Source of the DNA: an uncultured Saprospiraceae bacterium
Lineage (GTDB): Bacteria > Bacteroidota > Bacteroidia > Chitinophagales > Saprospiraceae
NCBI GenBank assembly: GCA_937921775.1
Contig: CAKZUK010000021.1
Span: 20,591 to 84,590, forward strand
Length of the DNA: 64,000 nucleotides
Direction: 5' to 3'
The translations under genes and the position numbers were made by a program. Each line of letters opens with the position of its first letter. The first letter of the stretch is position 1. Shown piece by piece: positions 43,813-53,600 of the stretch. The notes beneath the pieces were generated by a model, which worked only from the letters and a program-made list of their open reading frames with translations, was not told the origin of the DNA and searched no databases.

Positions 43813-44523
43813 ATGTGCGGTAGGGCTTCACTAAGCAAGGTTAAAAAAGAATTAGAGAAACGCTTCATGGCCACTTTCTATTCGGAAGAATTAGAACGGT
43901 ATAATCCACTGCCCAGCTTCAACATCGCTCCCACCCATTTTCATCCCGTGATCACCAGTGATGATGCGCAGCATTTTCAACTTTTCAAATGGGGATTGAT
44001 CCCCTATTGGGCAAAGGAAGCAAAAATCGGGAGCAAGATGATCAATGCCAGAATAGAAACAATCACAGAAAAAAGCGCGTTCAAAAATGCGATAGAACAA
44101 CGCAGATGTTTGATTCCTTTTGATGGATTTTATGAATGGAAAAACACAGAGCATGGTAAAGTCCCTTATCGAATTACCTTACAAAATAACGAAGTTTTTG
44201 CGGTGGCTGGTATTTGGGAGAAATGGCTTTCGCCAAATAAAGAATTGATTTACACCTTCAGCGTCATTACCCAAAGTGCCAACCAATTGATGGAGCCTAT
44301 CCATGATCGAATGCCGGCTATTTTGTTAGCTGAACAAGAGCAACTTTGGCTTGACTCAAGCTTATCTGCAATAGATGCCTTACAATTAATTCAACCATAT
44401 CCTGATGATGCAATGAAAGCTTATACCGTTTCTAATCGAGTAAACAAAGTAGCTGCGAACGATTCAGATCTTATCATTGAGGTGCCATATAAAGCTCCAC
44501 CGACTCAAGGAAAACTCTTCTAA
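43813..44523 (+). CDS. SOS response-associated peptidase, HMCES/YedK family
   Basis: 236 residues beginning MCGR, with catalytic Cys2, Asn37 (FNIAPT), Glu108 (GFYEW) and His164 (HDRMP). The protein crosslinks to abasic sites in single-stranded DNA through Cys2 as a thiazolidine. The first Met must be removed, which the MCGR start fits exactly. It is a single gene with no SOS neighbours, so LexA control is not evident here. Confidence 0.95.
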   Translation: MCGRASLSKVKKELEKRFMATFYSEELERYNPLPSFNIAPTHFHPVITSDDAQHFQLFKWGLIPYWAKEAKIGSKMINARIETITEKSAFKNAIEQRRCLIPFDGFYEWKNTEHGKVPYRITLQNNEVFAVAGIWEKWLSPNKELIYTFSVITQSANQLMEPIHDRMPAILLAEQEQLWLDSSLSAIDALQLIQPYPDDAMKAYTVSNRVNKVAANDSDLIIEVPYKAPPTQGKLF

Positions 44524-44727
44524 ATTAGATGGTGATCATCCAAGTTATTTTCAAAAAATTACCAATCCACCTGATTCACGACCAAAACATAAAAATATTT
44601 TCTAAGCCTTATGGTTTTTACTGACCTATTTTGTATTTTGGGATACCTTCAAATTTCCAATAGTTTCTTTATTTAACTACTCAAATGTTTCTTTGAGTGG
44701 AACACCTTTATTAAAGCAAGCTTTTAC

Positions 44728-47082
44728 ATGTACACACCAAAACTTTCACAACTCATTTACATCTTTATTATGTGCGCTTTTAGCACTAATTTATTTGCTC
44801 AAACACCTTGCTCAGGTGGCCTTGCTGATGGATACCCTTGTAGTAATATTGACCTTTTGACACACCTCTCATTGGCCGATCTTGGGGCAGGTGCAGGAAT
44901 AGAAGGAAACGATATTTGGGGTTGGACCCATCCTTCAACCGATAGAGAATACGCACTCGTAGGACTTAGCAACGGAGTAAGCTTTATTGATATTACTGAT
45001 CCGACCGCCACCATTAATATTGGATTCCTTCCCAGCCATTCCAACCCTGCCAGCACTTGGCGAGATATAAAAGTAGCCAATGATCACGCATACATTGTGA
45101 GTGAACGTAGCGGACATGGCGTTCAAATATTTGACCTAGATCGATTGGATGTGATCCCATCCTCTCCTATTACCTTTGATGAAGATGGTTGGATTAACTT
45201 ACCAAGTACAAGTGATCGAGCTCATAATATTGTGGCACTCCCAGAGAAGAATTTAATTTATCCCGTAGGAACCAGTGGTACCTGTAGTGGAGGCATCACA
45301 GCCTATGATGTTTCTGATCCAGTGAATCCAACTTGGGTAGATTGCTTTAGCTCGGATGGCTATTCGCATGATGCGGTTTGCTTTATTTATCGAGGTCCAG
45401 ATACAGATTATACCGGACGTGAAATTTGTATTGGTTTCAATGAAGACACCTTTACTATAATTGATATGGAAAATCAGACCATTATCAAACGACAAACTTA
45501 TCCGGGAGATTTCTATACGCATCAAGGCTGGATCACGGATGATCAAAAATACGTTTTGTTTGATGACGAATTAGATGAGTCAAACACTGGAGATCCTACT
45601 AAAACTTACATTTGGGACATCTCTGATTTGGACAATCCGGTTTCTAAATATGTTTACGAAAGTTCTGAAAACGCGATTGATCACAATCAGTACGTAAAAG
45701 GTCCTTACGTTTATCAATCTAACTATAGAGCAGGCCTTCGTATTTTAGACATTAGTGACTTGGACAACACTGCTCCGACCGAAGTCGCTTACTTTGATAT
45801 TTACCCTAGCAGTAATAGTGCTAATTTCAACGGTGCTTGGAGTGTCTATCCCTATTTCAATAGTGGATCAGTATTGATCAATGGAATAGAACAGGGCCTT
45901 TTTGTGGTTAACCCACAATTGCCACACAACGTTATCTCTATGGAGGGTACGGGAGTGGATACCATTTGCCCAAGCGAAGATGCTGTTTTCACCATCAACA
46001 ACGATGCTTTTGCTGGTGTGACCAATAGTGACAATTTAACAATCTCAGGATTACCTGCTGGAGCTGTTGCAACTTTTGGAACAAACCCTCTTCCTATAAA
46101 TTCTGCTACCACACTTACGATCTCTGGAACTGCAGGATTAGCTGATGGAAATTATTCATTTATGGTCACAGGAACGGAGACTCCGGTTAATCGGATATCT
46201 TTAAGCTTTGTAGTGACTGGTGAAGTACCGGGAGCATCTACTCCACTATTACCAACCAACGATGAAAATGTAGATGATCAACTGGTTAGCTTTAGTTGGA
46301 CTCCTGCTGCTGACGCTACTAACTACGACATAGAAATTTCATTAGATCCTCTTTTCGGTACAATTGATTATACGATTTCAAACATTGTTGGCACCAGCAC
46401 TACTTATGAATTTACAGAAAATAATATCAACATATTCTGGAGAGTTGTAGCAAAAAATGATTGTCCTCAGACTACTTCCTCTGTGGTTTATCGTTTTCGT
46501 TTAAACGAAGAACCTTTACCTGTTGAATTAGTTAAACTAAAAGCAAGCCCAAGCAATCAGGCCATCATATTGGATTGGCAAACAGCCAGCGAAATTGGGA
46601 ATGAAGGTTTTGAATTGGAAAGAACGATCGATCCATCTGGACTTGGATTTGAAAAAATTAGTTGGATTACAAGTTTGAATGGAAATACCAACTCACTTCA
46701 AAATTACAGCTATACAGATAAAGAAGTGGAAGAAGGTATTAACTACTATTACCGACTAAGACAGATTGATACCGATGGTAAATTCAGTATAAGCCCAATT
46801 GTAAGTGCAAGCCTAGAAGGTCGATCACTTGAGATTATCGCTTTTCCAAATCCAGCAAGGGATCAGCTTTCCTTACAGCTTAATGCAGCAAATTACTTTA
46901 GAGGAAATGCCGTTTTAGCAATATATGACCTCACCGGTAAATTATTATCCGATCAGACCATAGAAATAAGTGAACTAACGACACCTTATAGTTTGAATAT
47001 CAATCATTTACCAAAAGGAACATATGTCTTAAAAATCTGTAATGAGCAACTGAATTTGCCTTTGAGATTTGTAAAATTGTAA
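44728..47082 (+). CDS. Choice-of-anchor B family protein with T9SS sorting domain
   Basis: 784 residues. Signal peptide (about 1-24, ending LFAQ). A choice-of-anchor B beta-propeller-like domain (about 40-395) has LVGLSNGVSFIDITDP, STWRDIKV, AHNIV and DHNQYVKGPYVYQSNYRAGLRIL. Ig/Fn-like modules follow (400-610), then a type A T9SS sorting domain (about 700-784, FPNPARDQLSLQL...GTYVLKI). It is exported across the outer membrane. Choice-of-anchor B proteins have no known activity. Two Cys-rich patches near the N terminus may form disulfides. Confidence 0.88.
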   Translation: MYTPKLSQLIYIFIMCAFSTNLFAQTPCSGGLADGYPCSNIDLLTHLSLADLGAGAGIEGNDIWGWTHPSTDREYALVGLSNGVSFIDITDPTATINIGFLPSHSNPASTWRDIKVANDHAYIVSERSGHGVQIFDLDRLDVIPSSPITFDEDGWINLPSTSDRAHNIVALPEKNLIYPVGTSGTCSGGITAYDVSDPVNPTWVDCFSSDGYSHDAVCFIYRGPDTDYTGREICIGFNEDTFTIIDMENQTIIKRQTYPGDFYTHQGWITDDQKYVLFDDELDESNTGDPTKTYIWDISDLDNPVSKYVYESSENAIDHNQYVKGPYVYQSNYRAGLRILDISDLDNTAPTEVAYFDIYPSSNSANFNGAWSVYPYFNSGSVLINGIEQGLFVVNPQLPHNVISMEGTGVDTICPSEDAVFTINNDAFAGVTNSDNLTISGLPAGAVATFGTNPLPINSATTLTISGTAGLADGNYSFMVTGTETPVNRISLSFVVTGEVPGASTPLLPTNDENVDDQLVSFSWTPAADATNYDIEISLDPLFGTIDYTISNIVGTSTTYEFTENNINIFWRVVAKNDCPQTTSSVVYRFRLNEEPLPVELVKLKASPSNQAIILDWQTASEIGNEGFELERTIDPSGLGFEKISWITSLNGNTNSLQNYSYTDKEVEEGINYYYRLRQIDTDGKFSISPIVSASLEGRSLEIIAFPNPARDQLSLQLNAANYFRGNAVLAIYDLTGKLLSDQTIEISELTTPYSLNINHLPKGTYVLKICNEQLNLPLRFVKL

Positions 47083-47488
47083 AAAAATGAAGTTTTTTTT
47101 CAATTTTACCCAACCCTTTTAGAGAATCAGCCTGTCTGAATAAACAGAAGCGGTCATCAGACTAATTTGAGACTGCATCTAGAACTTTAACGAAGTGGCG
47201 AAAGTGCCAGCTTTTAAGTTCGAATCAAATACGGCTGTTATAATATTCCATATACAACCATAAAGAACCCGGGCGTGATTTCCTTAAATTCACCGGCGCT
47301 CTTTATGGTTTTTTTATGTCCTCTACTAGGCTGAAGACTTAATGATCTTTAGCCATTTCTTCTTACCTTAGTGGCTTATAAAATACTATTTTTAATTAGT
47401 GCTTGAATCGGATGAAGGATCTCAATAGTTTGGGCCAATTATCCAAACATAAAGCTCCTAATTCTAATAACCATAATAATTTTAGAAA
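47083..47488. other. 406-bp gene-free region
   Basis: Contains the terminator at 47256-47317 and no coding region. A word CAGCCTGTCTGAATAAACAG near 47128 resembles AGCTTGTCTG words at 16544 and 33938. Confidence 0.4.
47256..47317 (+). terminator. Terminator hairpin
   Basis: AACCATAAAG (47256-47265) and CTTTATGGTT (47301-47310) are perfect complements. Inner GGGCGTGA/TCACCGGC pairs extend the stem, and a T-run follows. It lies downstream of the choice-of-anchor B gene and upstream of aroC. Confidence 0.75.
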
Positions 47489-48568
47489 ATGCCAGGAAAT
47501 TCATTTGGGCAAATATTTCGGATTACAACTTTTGGGGAATCTCATGGTGAGGCACTTGGTGTCATTATTGACGGTTGTCCTTCTGGCCTGGAAGTAGATG
47601 TAGAATTGATTCAAAAAGAGTTGGATCGACGACGACCAGGGCAATCTAAAATTGTAACACAACGAAAAGAAAAAGATACGATCAATATCCTCTCAGGAAT
47701 ATTTGAAGGTAAAACTACTGGTATGCCAATCACGCTAGTGCTCTTCAATGAAGATGCCCGCTCTAAGGACTATTCGCACATCAAGGATTTGTATCGCCCT
47801 TCACATGCAGACTTCACTTACGATGCAAAATATGGACATCGCGATTATCGTGGTGGTGGACGTTCATCCGCTAGAGAGACAGCAGCGAGAGTTGCCGCAG
47901 GTGCTATCGCGATGGCACTTTTGCGAAAGCATGGAATAAGCGTGCAAGCATTTGTCAACCAAGTTGGTCCCATTGCTATGGAAAAAACCTATCAGCAATT
48001 GGATTTGAGTCAAACTGAATCAAATATCATTCGTTGTCCTGATGCAGACTACGCTGAAAAAATGATTGACTACATCAACAAAATAAAAAAGGCTGGAGAT
48101 ACAACTGGAGGTGTAATTACCTGCGTGATCAAAGGCTGTCCTGTTGGATTAGGTGAACCCGTTTTTGATAAACTTCATGCTGACTTAGGTAAAGCTACTT
48201 TGAGTATTAATGCCTGCAAGGGCTTTGAATATGGTTCTGGTTTTGATGGGGTCCAAAAGAAAGGGTCTGAGCATAATGATAAATTTATTAATGTAGATGG
48301 CGTGATTAGAACGGAGACTAATTTTTCAGGTGGTGTGCAGGGTGGAATCTCGAATGGAATGGATATCTATTTCAAGGCAGCATTTAAGCCAGTAGCTACG
48401 ATTATTCCAGAGCAGGATAGTGTGGATAAGGATGGTATGCCTGCTAAGGTCGCAGGACGTGGTCGACATGACCCTTGTGTGGTACCACGGGCAGTTCCGA
48501 TCGTAGAGTCCATGGCTGCCTTAGTGGTGGTGGACCATTGGTTGCGTCACCTGAGTACACAAGCTTAA
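47489..48568 (+). CDS. aroC: Chorismate synthase
   Basis: 359 residues. It converts EPSP to chorismate, using reduced FMN, as the last step of the shikimate pathway. FGESHG (15-20), [22 protein letters not shown] with [31 protein letters not shown] and the C-terminal [13 protein letters not shown] are diagnostic. aroK is at 5041, so the pathway is not clustered. Confidence 0.96.
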   Translation: MPGNSFGQIFRITTFGESHGEALGVIIDGCPSGLEVDVELIQKELDRRRPGQSKIVTQRKEKDTINILSGIFEGKTTGMPITLVLFNEDARSKDYSHIKDLYRPSHADFTYDAKYGHRDYRGGGRSSARETAARVAAGAIAMALLRKHGISVQAFVNQVGPIAMEKTYQQLDLSQTESNIIRCPDADYAEKMIDYINKIKKAGDTTGGVITCVIKGCPVGLGEPVFDKLHADLGKATLSINACKGFEYGSGFDGVQKKGSEHNDKFINVDGVIRTETNFSGGVQGGISNGMDIYFKAAFKPVATIIPEQDSVDKDGMPAKVAGRGRHDPCVVPRAVPIVESMAALVVVDHWLRHLSTQA

Positions 48569-48682
48569 GGAAATTCTAATTCTAAGACATTTTGAATGCG
48601 GAGGCTTTTTTCTGTAAAATAAAAACATGGGATGCGGCCCATTTCCATTGCTACTGACATTGACTAATTCTAAATCAAAAAA

Positions 48683-49234
48683 ATGAAATCATTCCTAGTC
48701 CTATTTCAAATACTAGCATGCGCTCTCCTATTCAGTAGCTGCAGCGATGACCTTGATGAGCGTTTTCAATTCAAAAAAGATTTTCAAGGAAAATATGAAA
48801 AGGATTGTACTGCAAATCATAGTTGCAATGGAACCATTGATTTTGAGTCAGTGCTTCGACTCGATGATGGTGATGATCCATTTCAAGTGAATCCGGTGTA
48901 TCGAGGTAATATGACGGTGTTTAGTTTTGAAATGAAATTTAATGATGATCCCTTGGTTGGGGATGATGAAATATTGGATCGAGTGCAGTTTGAGATTGCG
49001 CCTGAAATCGATCATTTTTATTATAAGGATCAGGATTTGCAAAATATCGGTGCTTTGTTTACACGTATGATGCGAGGAATGGAGAAGGGATTTTATCCGA
49101 TTCGGGAGGGCTTGTTTGAAGGCTATAAAAATGCAGATGGAACTTGGAGTTTGTTTTTGAGTTTTCGGATTGTTACTAAAGGTCGGATACCGGTAGTGGT
49201 TGAGCGGGCTTTGATTGTTAGGATTGGGGAATAA
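48683..49234 (+). CDS. Hypothetical lipoprotein
   Basis: 183 residues with lipobox FSSC (Cys20) and an acidic mature N terminus (SDDLDERFQFKKDFQGKYEKDC). Two further cysteines lie near residues 37 and 44, and a beta-rich domain ends VVVERALIVRI. No family recognised. It precedes the EEP-family lipoprotein in the same direction. Confidence 0.6.
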   Translation: MKSFLVLFQILACALLFSSCSDDLDERFQFKKDFQGKYEKDCTANHSCNGTIDFESVLRLDDGDDPFQVNPVYRGNMTVFSFEMKFNDDPLVGDDEILDRVQFEIAPEIDHFYYKDQDLQNIGALFTRMMRGMEKGFYPIREGLFEGYKNADGTWSLFLSFRIVTKGRIPVVVERALIVRIGE

Positions 49235-49307
49235 TTAGGAGAATATGTCCAAATTCTAAATCAAACGAGGAAAAATTTATCTGACTATCGACTAGAAAAA
49301 CATGCCA

Positions 49308-49315
49308 TATATTTG
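49308..49315 (+). promoter_or_regulatory. Putative -7 promoter box
   Basis: TATATTTG fits TAnnTTTG, 31 nt before the ATG of the EEP-family gene. No -33 box at the usual spacing is clear. Confidence 0.35.
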
Positions 49316-49346
49316 GCTTACAAATCAATTTAACTAAATTTCAAAC

Positions 49347-50396
49347 ATGACCTTTATAAAAAGAATCATCCCTACACTACTTGTCTTTCTACTCTTCAGT
49401 GCCTGTAGTAGCACTCCTCTAAAGACAAAACTCAAAGACTTCAAAAAAGATGGCGCCTACCGAATCGCTTTCTACAATGTAGAAAACTTATTCGACCTAG
49501 AGGATGCCCCCGATAAAGCTGATGAAGAATTTACTCCAACTGGTAAAAAAGAATGGACTGCCGAGCGCTATCAAAAAAAACTAGATGCAATCGCAAAGGT
49601 ATTTCAAGGAATGAACTATCCTCCCATCATTGGTGTCTGTGAAGTGGAAAACGCACAAGTATTGGAAGACTTAATTAATAAAACTTCGCTAAAAAATTAC
49701 GGCTATAAATATGCACATGAAGAGTCACCAGATTTTCGTGGCATTGATGTAGGCATGCTTTACATGAGTTCGCTTTTCACTGTAGAAAAAACCAATATAA
49801 CGCGAATCAACTTTCCAAAAGAAATAGTAGAGGACTACACTACTCGTGATATTCTCCATGTAGAAGGCACTTTCCGTGGCAAAGAAAAAATTCATTTTTT
49901 CATCAATCACTGGCCATCAAGAAGAGGTGGACTGGAAGCCAGCGAACCCAAGCGCGTTTATGTGGCAACTCAACTTCGAAAAGAGACCATGAAAATTTTC
50001 AAAGCAGACCCTAAAGCAAATATTATCATTACTGGCGATTTCAATGATGAGCCTGACAACAATAGCTTACTCTATACGCTTAATGCCAAGCCTTCTTCTG
50101 AAAAAATAACGACGCAAGAATTATATAACTGCTCTGCTGCTCTAGATAAAATGGGGAAAGGAACCTACAATTATAGAGGCAACTGGAACATGTTAGACCA
50201 ATTTATCGTTTCCTCTTCGTTGCTTGATGGCTCTTGTTCGCTTTCCGCTACCGATGCTGCAATTTTTAGCGAAGAGTGGTTGAATTATAATGATAAGAAA
50301 TATGGCCCTACTCCTTCGCGTACTTATGGTGGACCCAATTATTATGGTGGTTTTAGCGATCATTATCCGATTTACCTTGACTTGCAAGTGAAGTAG
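49347..50396 (+). CDS. Endonuclease/exonuclease/phosphatase-family lipoprotein
   Basis: 349 residues with lipobox FSAC (Cys20). EEP fold with IAFYNVENLFD (metal-binding Asn/Glu), VCEVEN, FINHWPSRRGG, IITGDFNDEP and the closing SDHYPI (catalytic Asp-His). The family hydrolyses phosphodiesters or phosphomonoesters with Mg. The GDFNDEP form with an N-terminal YNVENLFD is a large Bacteroidota subgroup, possibly extracellular nucleases. It ends at a strong terminator. Confidence 0.9.
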   Translation: MTFIKRIIPTLLVFLLFSACSSTPLKTKLKDFKKDGAYRIAFYNVENLFDLEDAPDKADEEFTPTGKKEWTAERYQKKLDAIAKVFQGMNYPPIIGVCEVENAQVLEDLINKTSLKNYGYKYAHEESPDFRGIDVGMLYMSSLFTVEKTNITRINFPKEIVEDYTTRDILHVEGTFRGKEKIHFFINHWPSRRGGLEASEPKRVYVATQLRKETMKIFKADPKANIIITGDFNDEPDNNSLLYTLNAKPSSEKITTQELYNCSAALDKMGKGTYNYRGNWNMLDQFIVSSSLLDGSCSLSATDAAIFSEEWLNYNDKKYGPTPSRTYGGPNYYGGFSDHYPIYLDLQVK

Positions 50397-50450
50397 GATT
50401 GAACCCTACCATGGCCAAGCCTCAGACAAGCACAGATTGAGCACACATTG

Positions 50451-50487
50451 AAAAAGCCTTAAAGGATGAACTCCTTTAAGGCTTTTT
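50451..50487. terminator. Bidirectional intrinsic terminator
   Basis: Perfect stem AAAAAGCCTTAAAGGA (50451-50466) with TCCTTTAAGGCTTTTT, loop TGAAC, then Ts. Convergent with the TamB-like gene. Confidence 0.9.
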
Positions 50488-50619
50488 TATATCAAACAGC
50501 TTATTAAAAAAAATGTCTTAATCCGTTAGAACCCATCAAATTCAAGCCTAGAAAGTCCCTAAGCAGATCTCTAGCTTCTTCAAACAAGCGAGCCAGCAAA
50601 CAACATAGTTCCGCGCTCA

Positions 50620-53600
50620 CTAATCGGAGTCAGCAGCCTTAAGCGCAGTCTTCTTCATATTCCCAATAAACTCATTAAAGGAATCAAACTCGCGACGATA
50701 ACTAAAACCAAGCCCCGTCTTATTTCTTCGGCCTTCAAACGTTTGATCCGTCAACTGATAAAAGCGCACCTTGAACCGTCGATCCTTTGTCAAGGTATAT
50801 TCAATCACCACATCTCCAGCCAAAAAGGCCCCTTGATTTTGTGCAGTTGAAATGCCATTATTATTACCCCAATCAATGTTTCCTCCTACATTGATGGATA
50901 GGCGATCATTAAACAAATCATTGCGAAGGCGAAGTTCTAGTTCACTACCAGTTCGCACGATCTCCTGACCATCTGGATCAATCTCATCTGCTTCATAAAC
51001 AGAATAATTGATATCAAAATTAACTCCCGAAATAAATCCAACATCAGAGAAAACATCAGACAAGAGTTCTGTCAGATAAATTGACAATTGATTGGAAAGC
51101 ATTTCTGTCACCGTATTAAAGGTTATCAATCCCTGTCGACCAGAAAGCGCATCATCACCTGAAGGGAGAAAACTACCAACCACCATCAGACCAAAGACCT
51201 GTCGATTGAGTTCGTTTTGATCTTGTCGCAAAATACTTAGTCGACTTTCGACGAAATTTCTCAGCTCAGGTTTAACATTTGGAAAGCGCAAATCAAATTC
51301 AATATCAGGTGATAAAAGTGCTCCTGTCAAACTCATGATCAGGTCAACCTGAGCAGACGTTCGAGCCAAGGTTTCAATATCACTTCCTCCGACTCCACTT
51401 GTATATTCTGACAAGAATGTGCTCAGAGGTGTTGTGGAACTATAAACCGCTTCTAGATTAATAGTCGCATCAAAGGGGTCCCCATTCCAACTAATGGTAC
51501 CTCCTTTTTTCACTTCAAAGGGTTTGTTCACTAAATTCAAAAGTGTAAAAAGGTACTTCCCCTCAGAGATCAAATAATCACCATACATTTCTATTTCACC
51601 CGAACGACTAACAGACAATCGGACGTCTCCTGCACCAATTCCTTGAATCTTATCACCCGCTCGTTCATCAAAAATAATGAAGACCTCTGCTGCTTCTGTA
51701 ATATTTAAAAACATCTCAACATTGACTCCTCGAAGTTCTTTACTTGAACGATCCTCCTCCTCTTCCACTTTTTTATCCTTATCAACATAGGTAATAAAAG
51801 TAACCTCCCCCGAATTCCTTTCATCCGTTACCGGAATATTCAACTTGGTATTATCGCCAGTTGTCGCATCAATGAAGATTTCTGTTTGCGGAAACGTACC
51901 AGCAAAACGAACCGTTCCACCTCCTATCGCTGTTCCATAATAAAGATCGTTGTCTTCCAATGTTGTATTCAAAAATAAAAACTCATCGGAAGTGATTGAA
52001 GCGGAGGGTCTTAGGTTTTTCAGATGATCATGAGCCAGTCCGCCCTGAATCGTTGCATAATTACCTAATTCATCTTGCAACCTAGCTCCCGAAGCATCAA
52101 ACATTGAGTTCGAAATTGTCGCCGAACCAGATTCCATCCGGTAACGCGTTTGCAGATAGTCAATCGTAATGGCTAAATCAGTTACACTAAAGGTTCCTGA
52201 AATATTTGGCTTTTGCTTTAATCTCCCTTCCAAATGCACATCTGCATCAAATGTACCCAAAGTGTTAGATACACCATTTCCGATCCAGTACTCAGCAATA
52301 TACAATGGAAATGTGTTGATATTTAAATCCAGTTCATAATCATTATCACTCAAGCGAGGTGCCCCTTTTTTCAATGGACCAAAGAAACCCTCAGCTGTCA
52401 GCTGCTCCTCCCCACGTGTGATGCTCATATACACATCTACAGGTTGACTGGTATTTTCCATCTCAGCAGTTAACCTCAAAACACCCCAGTCGTCGCCATT
52501 CACTTCGAGTGTATCTGCTACCGCAATGGCACGTACTCCTTCCAATTTAAAAATATCATCTACTGTTGCATTGATATTAATTCGACCATCAAAGTCAAGT
52601 TTGCTATAATCCCAAAATTCATCAATCAAACTGAGTCGAACGTTTTCTAGGTCGAGTGCAAGCCCCCTTTCTCCGATGCTTCGCAGAACAATTCGTTTAT
52701 TGTCGCTAGTGAGGTCAAAGTTATTCGTTTCAATAAATCCTTTTCCAAATCGAATGTAATTATCTTCTGCAATTTCCCATTGATTGCTCAACAACTCAAG
52801 ATTGGAAGTTAGCATCCGAACCTGAAAAAATTCATCCGAGAAGAACAATTCTCCATTGAGGTTGATATCATCGAGCAGGTTATTTTTCTTCGTAAAGATA
52901 TTGGAGTTGAGTCCAAATTTGAGTGTATCGTTCTGAAGAACACCGTTGAAAGAAAATGGTTCGTAGATTTCGTCTTGAATCGTAGTATTGGCGATGCCAG
53001 CTTCTATCTCTGCATAGCCCTCATCGGTCATGATATCCAGCTCAATGTCTTCAAATTTCGTATGGTCATAAAAAATGAATGGCACCTTGGCGTTTAGTTT
53101 TAACTGATCAGTGATGCCATCAAAGCTGCCTTTAAACTTGGCTTGTCGAATCGTATCCATTTTGGTATCCAATAAGTTAGCAAAATTACGACTGTCAATT
53201 ATTTCTAAATCAAAATTGAATTTACTTGGTTTGATTTCTTTGTTCTTACTTTTGATGTTGAAGCGATCAGTAATTGCTGTAAAATTTCTTTCTAGAAATT
53301 GGAGGATCGTTTCGGGTAGTTCTTGAATATCATAAACACCGTCAATGCTGGCAATAGCAACATCAGAGTTTAATGATAAATTTCTAAACCCCTTTGCATT
53401 AATGCTTGACTCCAGATCAAGCGAATCCAAGTGATAACGATCTGTGCCGTTGTGAATTAGCTCAAGGTCAAAAGCACGAGAATCAATATTGATGGTAGAT
53501 AGGTCTTTGCCATCCAGTTTTAAGTCAAGTATACCAGAGACGACGATATCCTGTTTTGATAAGTTTAGTTTACCTAAATCAATTTTATTGACATTCGCTT